In this document: positions 42,597-50,261 of the stretch, piece after piece
Layout: every line of letters starts with the position of its first letter
How positions within the stretch are numbered: position 1 is the stretch's first letter
NCBI RefSeq assembly: GCF_004011835.1
Contig: NZ_RKLN01000001.1
Span: 186,001-250,000, forward strand
DNA from: Rhodococcus spongiicola
Lineage (GTDB): Bacteria > Actinomycetota > Actinomycetes > Mycobacteriales > Mycobacteriaceae
Length of the DNA: 64,000 nucleotides
Direction: 5' to 3'
The notes under the pieces: generated by a model
Database searches by the model: none
What the model saw: the letters and a program-made list of their open reading frames with translations, nothing else
What the model was told of the DNA's origin: nothing
Made by a program: the position numbers and the translations under genes

Positions 42597-44127
42597 CGGC
42601 ACATCCCTTCGTCGTGGAACGATCTTCGAACCACACACGCACCGAGCGCCGGTCGATTCGTCCCATGGAATTGCGTGGTAGTACATCGCTCTTCGCGCAC
42701 AAGTGTCGCGGAAGCCGGTGGCCGAGAAGCGCTTCGAGGAACTCGCCGACGGCGTCGGGCTCGAGGTCTGCGCCTGTCTTCGGGACCACAATCACGCCGA
42801 AGTCCGGTCCGCGAGCCGTCATCACGTCGACCGCAACAGCCTCGTCCACATCTGAATACCCGAGCAGCAAGTCCTCGACCTCCCTGCTGTAGACCACACC
42901 GCGAGAGATCTCGACCGCCTCCTCTACGCGTCCGACGATTCGGAACTCACCACCGAGCCCGATCCGCGCGACGTCGCCGGTGTGCAGCCACCCGCGCGCG
43001 GTCGTCCGCGCGGTGCCCTCGTGGCTGCCCCAGTACCCTCGCATCACGCTCGGCCCGCGGCACCACAACTCTCCGACACTGGGATCGACTGCAGATTCCG
43101 CAACCGCGAACTCCATTCCATTGTGGGGTAGTTCGGTTCGCCCGTCGACCGCGGTCATCGGCAGGATCATTCCGGCACCACCGGTTTCCGTCATTCCCCA
43201 GCCCGAGACGACCTCCGCTACCGGAAAGCGGTCACGCAACTGTTCCACCGTCGCGGCCGACACGATCTCGTCGTCGAGTGCGAGAAATCTCAGTGATCCG
43301 AACGGACCGGTCGAGGTGCGCAGGACCTGCCGGAACAGGCGAGCGGGAGCCGAAAGGCGTTCGATCCCTTCGACGTCGAAGGCGCGGCACAGACTGTCGG
43401 TATCCAGCTCGGGGGCCAGGACCACGGTGCCACCGGAAGCCAAGGTGGGCAGCAGTTGAGACACGCAGACCGTAGCTGAACTGAGCGGCAGCGCCACGGC
43501 ATGGCGCAGACCATCCGGGGTGACCCTCTCCCGGCCACCCCAAGACCGGATCACCGCCTCGACTGTGGAGAGCACGTTCTCGTGGCTCAACTCGACGCCC
43601 TTGGGCTGGCCCGTGGTACCGCTCGTGTAGAAGAGGAGCGCCGAATCGCTCAGCGCCGCACCGTCGTCGATGAAGGGTGTCCCGGTCGGCAATTCCGCGT
43701 CGAGGACAAGGAGGCTTCCGCTGTCCTCGAGAATTCGCCGCAACTGCGCATCTGAGTGGCCGGGATGCACGGGAACAGGCACGCCGCCGGCGAGCAGGAC
43801 GCCGAGGAAGGCCTGCACCCACCGCACCCCATTCGGCATCCGGATTGCGACCCGATCGCCGATACCGACACCCCGTTCGAGCATCCCCCCCGCGATCCGG
43901 GACGCCGACGTCCACAGTTGCGCATAGGTCAGCCGCCGACCTCCGCCGGCCTCGACGACGGCCTCACGCCCCGCGTACCGGTGCGCGGCAACATCGAGTA
44001 GTTCGGTCAAGCACGATGTGAGCCCGGTGAAGTGCAGCAGGCCATCGGCGCAACGCACCATCCGGCCATCACACAACCGACCGGTCTCGACGGGATACTC
44101 GAGCAGCGACGCCACAGCCACCTCCAC
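42586..44127 (-). CDS. divergent adenylate-forming enzyme (acyl-CoA ligase family)
   Basis: A 513-residue class I adenylate-forming protein. The P-loop FYTSGTTGQPKGVEL and SGWGMTETGGAGM are normal, and GWLHTGDVARIG is kept. The hinge-region GRxKD motif is GRVEEAVEIS, and the C-terminal catalytic lysine motif (PxxxxGK) is PRNSMGRIDRRSV, with Arg for Lys. Loss of that Lys normally cripples acid adenylation, so the protein may run only the thioester half-reaction, use another residue, or have changed role. First gene of the group with the enoyl-CoA hydratase and adenine deaminase genes. Confidence 0.82.
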   Translation of the reverse strand: MEVAVASLLEYPVETGRLCDGRMVRCADGLLHFTGLTSCLTELLDVAAHRYAGREAVVEAGGGRRLTYAQLWTSASRIAGGMLERGVGIGDRVAIRMPNGVRWVQAFLGVLLAGGVPVPVHPGHSDAQLRRILEDSGSLLVLDAELPTGTPFIDDGAALSDSALLFYTSGTTGQPKGVELSHENVLSTVEAVIRSWGGRERVTPDGLRHAVALPLSSATVCVSQLLPTLASGGTVVLAPELDTDSLCRAFDVEGIERLSAPARLFRQVLRTSTGPFGSLRFLALDDEIVSAATVEQLRDRFPVAEVVSGWGMTETGGAGMILPMTAVDGRTELPHNGMEFAVAESAVDPSVGELWCRGPSVMRGYWGSHEGTARTTARGWLHTGDVARIGLGGEFRIVGRVEEAVEISRGVVYSREVEDLLLGYSDVDEAVAVDVMTARGPDFGVIVVPKTGADLEPDAVGEFLEALLGHRLPRHLCAKSDVLPRNSMGRIDRRSVRVWFEDRSTTKGCADVG

Positions 44128-44249
44128 GAGTCGGGTTGGCCACGACTATATGACCCCGGTCACAAATGTGTCGGACGAACCGCGCGGTCGGCGTGACGCT
44201 ATGGCGCGGTTCCGAAGCTCGGCATCGAGGTGGCGCGCCCTCCGACGCC

Positions 44250-45113
44250 TCAGGCGGCGCGCTCGGTGTCCGAACGGAGGATCTCGGTGAGCGCCCGGCC
44301 GAAGGTGTCGGGGTCGCCGATCAACCAGCCGTGGCAGCCGGCCACACGGTGTACACGCGGGTTGCGCAGCGCACTGCGCAGGGACTCGAAGCTGGCCTGC
44401 GGAATGAAGGTGTCTCCCCGACTCCACAGCAGCGTGGTCTTCAAGCCGCGGTCGGCGATACGGGTGGCCTCCGCGCGCAGGTCCGCGGTTCGCGCCAGCT
44501 CCCCGACCTGCCACAGCGCGGACGGGCTGTGGACCATGTTGCGCACCGCGTCCCCGGTGATCGTCGCGATCGCCGAAACGGGAGTGCCCGACAGGACCGC
44601 GTCGACTGCCGCGGAAACGCCCCAACGCCATAGCGGGCGGTGCCTGATGTCGCGCACCTTCCCGTTCGGCGCCCAGGCGCCACCGCCTACCGAGTTGACC
44701 AGCACGAGTCGCGATACCCGATCGCCGAGGCCGTCCGCCGTCGCGAGCGCCACCCCGCCGCCGAAAGAGTGCCCGACGACGGTGACGGGGTCGTCGACGC
44801 CGAGCGAGTCGAGGAATCTCCCCACCCACCGGGCGTACCCGCCGAAACCATGGTGCTGTGCCGACAGCGGGTCTGTGCCGCCGAAGCCCGGCAACGCCGG
44901 CGCGTACACGCGCACGCCCGTAGCGGCGAGCCGGTCGATCGCCCCCGCATAGGTCCGGTGGGTGAGACCGAAGCCATGCAGGAAGACCACAGGTCGTCCG
45001 CGCCCGGCCACCCCGTAGGGGACGGTGCAGCCGTCGACGTCGATTTCGCGCCACGACGGTCCGAGATCGGCTCGGGGGTCGATCGTCGGATGAAATTCCG
45101 GCTGTCGGCGCAT
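44250..45113 (-). CDS. alpha/beta hydrolase with Ser nucleophile
   Basis: A 287-residue alpha/beta hydrolase. Oxyanion HGFGLTHRT, nucleophile elbow VVGHSFGGGVA (G-x-S-x-G), acid probably Asp in LLWSRGDTFIP and base His in VAGCHGWLIGDP. There is no signal peptide. The upstream region resembles that of the LuxR-type gene at 45266-47647, so this enzyme may be a target of those regulators. Substrate unknown; C-C hydrolases, esterases and lactonases all share this pattern. Confidence 0.85.
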   Translation of the reverse strand: MRRQPEFHPTIDPRADLGPSWREIDVDGCTVPYGVAGRGRPVVFLHGFGLTHRTYAGAIDRLAATGVRVYAPALPGFGGTDPLSAQHHGFGGYARWVGRFLDSLGVDDPVTVVGHSFGGGVALATADGLGDRVSRLVLVNSVGGGAWAPNGKVRDIRHRPLWRWGVSAAVDAVLSGTPVSAIATITGDAVRNMVHSPSALWQVGELARTADLRAEATRIADRGLKTTLLWSRGDTFIPQASFESLRSALRNPRVHRVAGCHGWLIGDPDTFGRALTEILRSDTERAA

Positions 45114-45180
45114 CGGGGTACCTCACTTTGTGCAATCGGCGTCGGCTGGTAATAGCTTCGTTATCCGCGCCCCATCTGCA

Positions 45181-45209
45181 CGACGGTAGAATTACGTATT
45201 TATATACGT
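45181..45209. promoter_or_regulatory. CGACGGTA element and AT-rich palindrome upstream of the hydrolase
   Basis: CGACGGTA (TACCGTCG on the coding strand) at 45181-45188 sits 68 bp before the hydrolase ATG. The palindrome ACGTATTTATATACGT follows at 45194-45209. The block from about 45150 to 45240 resembles 47660-47755 in front of the first LuxR-type gene. Likely promoter/operator. Confidence 0.55.
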
Positions 45210-45265
45210 GTTCCGCGCCACAGGGTCCCCGCGCACGCCTCCGCCCACGGGGCCGATACCCCGGT

Positions 45266-47647
45266 TCAAGCTGTTGATTCGTCACGCTGTTCGGCGACCC
45301 ACGCCGCAATCTGGGTGCGTGACCCGAACCCGAGTTTGGTGAGCACCCGCTCGACGTGGCCCTCGGCCGTGCGCTGGGCAATCACCAGCGTCTCGGCGAT
45401 CTCCCGGTCGGTCAGGCCACGTGCCACGAGTTCCGCGACCTGACGTTGACGTGGGGTAAGCGCGGGTGTCGTATCGGTCGGAATCACGATCCGCATCGCC
45501 GCGGTGGGCGCATCCAGCTCGGCCCGCGCAAGCTCAGTGCAGTCTCCCGGCGAAAGCGCGAACTCGACGGCGTCGGCGAACCCCAGGGCCACGCCACGAG
45601 AGAAGGCCGCCTCGAAGGCTCGATCACCCAGGAGTCGCCGGCACTGTCTGCGGCACTCCTCGTGGTACTCGAGCATTCCCGGAACCGCCACCGGCGGCAC
45701 CCCCATCTCCCGGCGCATTGCTTCCGCCGCACCCGACAGGATTGCGCCCCGTTGGCCCTGGCGCGCGTCGGCAGCAGCCCACGCCATCGCCTCGAGGCAC
45801 CCCGCGCCTGCAAAGTGATCGTCGACCTCCGGTGTGAGTGGCAGCGCCTCGGCGAACAGCTGGGCAGCACTCTCGCGTTCACCTCGCCTCCACAGCGTCA
45901 GCCCGAGCACGAACATTGCCCCGGCCTGATAAAAGGTCGCGCCGTGGGCCCGCGCAATCGACAGCAGTTCCTCGAAGTAAGCCGTCCCGCGTTCGGGATC
46001 CCCGCACATCCCGGCCACCAGACCCAGCGCCCCCAGCGTCCAGATGACTAGTGACAGCTCCGGACGAGCTCGGAACTGCCCGAGCGCAGGCTCGAACAAC
46101 TCGGCAGCACGAGCGCACTCACCCTGATACAGCGCCTGCGCGCCGGCCGCGTGCAGGACGAGAGCATCGACGTACGGATCATCGAGGACCCGGGCGAGGG
46201 ACTGCGCCCGCGCGATCAGCTCGGACGCGGCGGCGAAGTCTTCCTGCATGCTCGCGAGCAGGCTGGCATTGCAGAGGGCGGCGACGCGTACCGGATCGGG
46301 AACCTCCTCGGAGGCATCGAGGATGCGTGCAAACCAGCGCCGCCCCTCGTCGAGCATCCCCTTGCAGAACCAGAACGGGAACAGCGCCTTCGCCATCTGC
46401 ACCCCGGTCGGCGCCTCCCCGGATCCTGTCACACAGAAGTCGAAAGCTTCACGCAGATTCGCGGTCTCCCGAGTCAGCCGTGCGATGATCTCCACCTGAC
46501 GTGGACCGACCCAGTCCGCCTCGGCACGCGCGACGAGAGACTGGTACCAGGCCAGGTGCCGGCGCCGGCACTCCGCCCGCTCGCCCGCCTCGACGAGCCT
46601 TTCCTGCCCGTACTCCCGCAACATCTCGAGCATCCGGTAGCGAACCACCGCACCGGAACGCTCCGCGATCAGGATCGACTTGTCGACCAGAGACCCCACC
46701 AGAATTTGCACGTCCCCCGACAGCGCGTCAGCGCACACCCCTTCGACTGCGTCCAGCTCGAATCCGCCCGAGAGGACCGACAACCGATTCCACAGCCGGC
46801 GCTCGTCCGGATTACACAGCTCGTAGCTCCAATCGACACTCATCCGCAGTGTCTGCAGCCGTGACGGAGCCACCCGGCTGCCGGCGGTCAGCAAGCGGTA
46901 CCGGTCGGTGAGCCGGTCCAGGATCTGCTCCGGCGACAACACCCGCACACGAGCGGCCGCGAGTTCGATCGCGAGAGGCAGCCCTTCCAGGCGATGACAG
47001 ATCCGGGCGATCGCAGCCCGGTTGCCCTCCGTGACGGCGAAGCCCGGGACAGCGGCCTCGGCGCGTTCGACGAACAGCGTCGCGGACTCGTAACTCGGCA
47101 TTGCCTGCAGGGTCGGAGGCGAATCCGGGTCGGGAACCGGAAGCGGCGGCACCCGCAGAACCGCCTTACCACCCACGTCGAGAGACTCCCGGCTCGTCGC
47201 GAGGACCCGCAGACCTGGGCAGCTGCGCAGAAGCAAGTCGACCAACTTCGAGGCCGCCCCCACGAGGTGCTCACAGTTGTCGAGCAGGACAAGCAGATCC
47301 CTGCTGCCGACGAAGTCCACCAGCAGATCGGTCGGCGAACGCGCGGCAAGGTCGCGCAGCCTGAACGACTCGGCAACCGCGTTCGGGACCAACTCCGGAT
47401 CCCGTAGCGCCCCGAGTTCGACCAGCCAGACGCCGTCACGGAACTCGCGCTGCACCTCACCTGCGACCTGCAGCGCGAGCCGCGTCTTCCCGACGCCCCC
47501 GATACCCGACAGCGTCACCACGCGAGACTTGGTGAGCAAACGCTTTGTCGCCGAGACCTCATGTCGCCGTCCGACGAATGTCGTCAACGTAGCTGGAAGA
47601 TTCCCGACCCTTCCCTTGGGGGCGGGCCTCTTGGGGGCAGGTGACAT
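45266..47647 (-). CDS. ATPase/LuxR-family regulator, copy 1
   Basis: A 793-residue regulator starting MSPAPKRPAPKGRVGNLPAT. An NTPase domain has Walker A GIGGVGKTRLAL and Walker B LLVLLDNCEHLVG, with ATSRESLDVGG as sensor region. A helical TPR-like half (about 380-700) is followed by a C-terminal LuxR HTH, LTPRQRQVAELVARGLTDRE to HVERVLTKLGFGSRTQIAAW. This is the STAND-type layout of large actinobacterial LuxR regulators, in which ligand binding and ATP control DNA binding. It is about 80% alike to the two copies upstream. The start follows GGAGGAAGCGAGCCGGTCC, conserved in all three. Confidence 0.9.
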   Translation of the reverse strand: MSPAPKRPAPKGRVGNLPATLTTFVGRRHEVSATKRLLTKSRVVTLSGIGGVGKTRLALQVAGEVQREFRDGVWLVELGALRDPELVPNAVAESFRLRDLAARSPTDLLVDFVGSRDLLVLLDNCEHLVGAASKLVDLLLRSCPGLRVLATSRESLDVGGKAVLRVPPLPVPDPDSPPTLQAMPSYESATLFVERAEAAVPGFAVTEGNRAAIARICHRLEGLPLAIELAAARVRVLSPEQILDRLTDRYRLLTAGSRVAPSRLQTLRMSVDWSYELCNPDERRLWNRLSVLSGGFELDAVEGVCADALSGDVQILVGSLVDKSILIAERSGAVVRYRMLEMLREYGQERLVEAGERAECRRRHLAWYQSLVARAEADWVGPRQVEIIARLTRETANLREAFDFCVTGSGEAPTGVQMAKALFPFWFCKGMLDEGRRWFARILDASEEVPDPVRVAALCNASLLASMQEDFAAASELIARAQSLARVLDDPYVDALVLHAAGAQALYQGECARAAELFEPALGQFRARPELSLVIWTLGALGLVAGMCGDPERGTAYFEELLSIARAHGATFYQAGAMFVLGLTLWRRGERESAAQLFAEALPLTPEVDDHFAGAGCLEAMAWAAADARQGQRGAILSGAAEAMRREMGVPPVAVPGMLEYHEECRRQCRRLLGDRAFEAAFSRGVALGFADAVEFALSPGDCTELARAELDAPTAAMRIVIPTDTTPALTPRQRQVAELVARGLTDREIAETLVIAQRTAEGHVERVLTKLGFGSRTQIAAWVAEQRDESTA

Positions 47648-47706
47648 GGACCGGCTCGCTTCCTCCCCCGCTGTCAATAGTCTCGTTTTCCGCACCCGAT
47701 CGGCAC

Positions 47707-47714
47707 GACGGTAG
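47707..47714 (-). promoter_or_regulatory. TACCGTCG element before LuxR-type copy 1
   Basis: TACCGTCG on the minus strand, 60 bp before the ATG of copy 1, inside a block shared with the hydrolase upstream region (TTCTACCGTCGTGC in both). TACCGT could be a -10, or the whole an operator. Confidence 0.5.
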
Positions 47715-47771
47715 AACTACGTGTTTTTCAAGGGTTCGGCGCCACGGGGTTCTCCTGGACGAATACGTCCG

Positions 47772-50156
47772 CTAGTTCGATGCCCCAGTCGAAGATGTTG
47801 ACTCTTTGCGTTGTTCGGCGACCCACGCCGCAATCTGGGTGCGTGACCCGAACCCGAGTTTGGCGAGAACCCGCTCGACGTGACCCTCTGCCGTACGCTG
47901 CGCGATCACCAGCGTCTCGGCGATCTCCCGGTTGGTCAGGCCACGTGCCACGAGATCCGCGACCTGACGCTCGCGGCGGGTCAGCACAGCCCGCGCAGCC
48001 ACCGGTTCCGCGATCCGCATCGATGCGGCAGGCGCGCCCCTCTTGGCCCGCATCCGCTCGGTGCCGTCTCCCGCCGACAGTGCCAACTCGACGGCGTCGG
48101 CGAACTCCAGGGCCGCGCCACGAGAGAAAGCCGCCTCGAAAGCCCGGGCACCGAGGAGTCGCCGGCACTGTCTACGGCACTGCTCGTGGTAGTCGAGCAT
48201 TGCCGGAACCACCACCGGCGGCACACCCATGTAGCGCCGCATCGCCTCCGCAGCACCCGACAGGACGGCGCCCCGTTCACCCTGGCCGGCATCGGCGGCT
48301 ACCCAGGCCATCGCCTCGAGGCACCCCACGCCGGCGAAGTGATCGTCGACAGCCGGTGTGAGTGGCAGCGCCTCAGCGAACAGCCCGGCCCCACGCTCGC
48401 GCTCACCTCGCCGCCACAGCGTCAGTCCGAGCATGAACATCGCCCTGGCCTGATAGGTAGTCGCGCCGTGGCGGCGCGCAATCGACAGTAGTTCCTCGAA
48501 GTAGTCCGTCCCGCGTTCGGCGTCCCCGCACATCCCGGCGACCAGACCCAGCGCCCCCAGGGTCCATATGACTAGTGATAGGTCCGGACGAGCTCGGAAC
48601 TGCCCGAGCGCGGGCTCGAGCAACTCGACGGCACCTGTGCACTCGCCCTGGTAGACCGCCCGCCGCCCGGCCGCGTGTAGAACGAGAGCATCGATGTACG
48701 GGTCCTCGAGGACCCGGGCGAGGGATCGCGCCCGCGCGATCAGCTCGGACGCGGCAGCGAAATCTTCCTGCATGCTCGCGAACAGGCTGGCGTCACAGAG
48801 GGCGGCGACGCGGATCGGATCGGGAATCTCGTCGGAGGCATCGAGAAAGCGTGTAAACCAGCGCCGTCCCTCGTCGAGCATCCCCTTGCAGAACCAGAAC
48901 GAGTACAGCGCCTTCGCCATCTGCACCCCGGTCGGCGCCTCGCCGGACCCGGTCACACAGAAGTCGAGAGCTTCACGTAGGTTCCTGTTCTCCCGGGTGA
49001 GCCTGGCGATGATCTCCACCTGACGCGGGCCGACCCAGTCCGCCTCCGCACGCTCGACCAGAGCGCGGTACCAGTGCAGGTGCCGATGCCGGCACTCCGT
49101 CAACTCTCCCGCTTCGTCGAGCTTCTCCCGGCCGTAGTCCCGCAACATCTCGAGCATCCGGTAGCGAACCACCGCGCCGGACCGCTCCGCAATCAGGATC
49201 GACTTGTCGACCAGAGACCCCACCAGCCCCAGCGTGTCCCCCGATACGGCGTCAGCGCACACGCCTTCGACTGCGTCCAGCTCGAACTCGCCCGAGAAGA
49301 CCGACAACCAGCTCCACAACCGGCGCTCCTGCGGAGTGCACAGCTCGTAGCTCCAATCGACACTCATCCGCAGTGTCTGCAATCGGGACGGAGCCACCCG
49401 GCTGCCGGCGGTCAGCAAGCGGTAGCGGTCGGTGAGCCGCTCGAGGATCTGCTCCGGCGACAACACCCGCACACGAGCGGCTGCGAGCTCGATCGCGAGG
49501 GGCAATCCGTGCAGGCGATGACAGATCCGGGCGATCGCAGCCCGGTTGTCCTCCTTTAGGGCGAAGTCCGGGTCAACGGCTTGGGCACGCTCGACGAAGA
49601 GCGTCGCGGCTTCGTAGCTAGGCATAGCCTGCAGGGTCGGCGGCGAGTGCGGGGCGGGAACCGGAAGCGGCGGCACCCGAAGGACTGCCTCACCACCCAC
49701 GTCGAGAGGCTCCCGGCTCGTCGCGAGGACGCGAAGGCCTGGGCAGTTGCGCAGGAGCAGGTCGACCAGCTCAGAGGTCGCGCCGACCAGGTGCTCACAG
49801 TTGTCGAGCAGGACGAGCAGATCCCTGCTGCCGACGAAGTCCACCAGCAGATCGGTCGGCGAATGCGCGGCGAGATCGCGCAGCCCGAACGACTCGGCAA
49901 CCGCGTTCGGGACCAACTCCGGATCCCGTAGCGCCCCGAGTTCGACGAGCCACGCACCGTCACGGAAGTCGCGCTGCACCTCACCTGCGACCTGCAGTGC
50001 GAGCCGCGTCTTCCCGACGCCCCCGATACCCGACAGCGTCACCAGGCGAGACTTGGTGAGCAAGCGTTTCGTCGCCGAGGACTCGCGCCTTCGTCCGACG
50101 AATGTCGTCAGCGCAGCTGGGAGATTTCCGACCCTTCTCTGGGCGGCCGTAGCCAT
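47772..50156 (-). CDS. ATPase/LuxR-family regulator, copy 2
   Basis: A 794-residue paralogue of its neighbours, starting MATAAQRRVGNLPAALTTFV. It keeps Walker A GIGGVGKT, the LLDNCEHLVG Walker B, the MLEMLRDYGREKLDEAGEL region and the LuxR HTH (LTRRERQVADLVARGLTNRE, VERVLAKLGFGSRTQIAAW). Differences from copy 1 are spread along the protein and concentrated in the helical half (YQGECTGAVELLEPALGQF and around residues 600-720), which is where ligand or partner choice would lie. All functional motifs are intact, so it looks working. Confidence 0.9.
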   Translation of the reverse strand: MATAAQRRVGNLPAALTTFVGRRRESSATKRLLTKSRLVTLSGIGGVGKTRLALQVAGEVQRDFRDGAWLVELGALRDPELVPNAVAESFGLRDLAAHSPTDLLVDFVGSRDLLVLLDNCEHLVGATSELVDLLLRNCPGLRVLATSREPLDVGGEAVLRVPPLPVPAPHSPPTLQAMPSYEAATLFVERAQAVDPDFALKEDNRAAIARICHRLHGLPLAIELAAARVRVLSPEQILERLTDRYRLLTAGSRVAPSRLQTLRMSVDWSYELCTPQERRLWSWLSVFSGEFELDAVEGVCADAVSGDTLGLVGSLVDKSILIAERSGAVVRYRMLEMLRDYGREKLDEAGELTECRHRHLHWYRALVERAEADWVGPRQVEIIARLTRENRNLREALDFCVTGSGEAPTGVQMAKALYSFWFCKGMLDEGRRWFTRFLDASDEIPDPIRVAALCDASLFASMQEDFAAASELIARARSLARVLEDPYIDALVLHAAGRRAVYQGECTGAVELLEPALGQFRARPDLSLVIWTLGALGLVAGMCGDAERGTDYFEELLSIARRHGATTYQARAMFMLGLTLWRRGERERGAGLFAEALPLTPAVDDHFAGVGCLEAMAWVAADAGQGERGAVLSGAAEAMRRYMGVPPVVVPAMLDYHEQCRRQCRRLLGARAFEAAFSRGAALEFADAVELALSAGDGTERMRAKRGAPAASMRIAEPVAARAVLTRRERQVADLVARGLTNREIAETLVIAQRTAEGHVERVLAKLGFGSRTQIAAWVAEQRKESTSSTGASN

Positions 50157-50188
50157 GGACCGTCTCTCTTCCTCCACCCCTGCGGATT

Positions 50189-50196
50189 CGACGGTA
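50189..50196 (-). promoter_or_regulatory. TACCGTCG element before LuxR-type copy 2
   Basis: GCGTACCGTCGAATC on the minus strand, with the core 33 bp before the ATG. Same spacing as in front of copy 3. Confidence 0.5.
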
Positions 50197-50261
50197 CGCG
50201 AACCCCATCGAGGGAGCAGGCGAGAGCGGACGGGTTCGCCCACGAAGCCCGATACCCCAGT

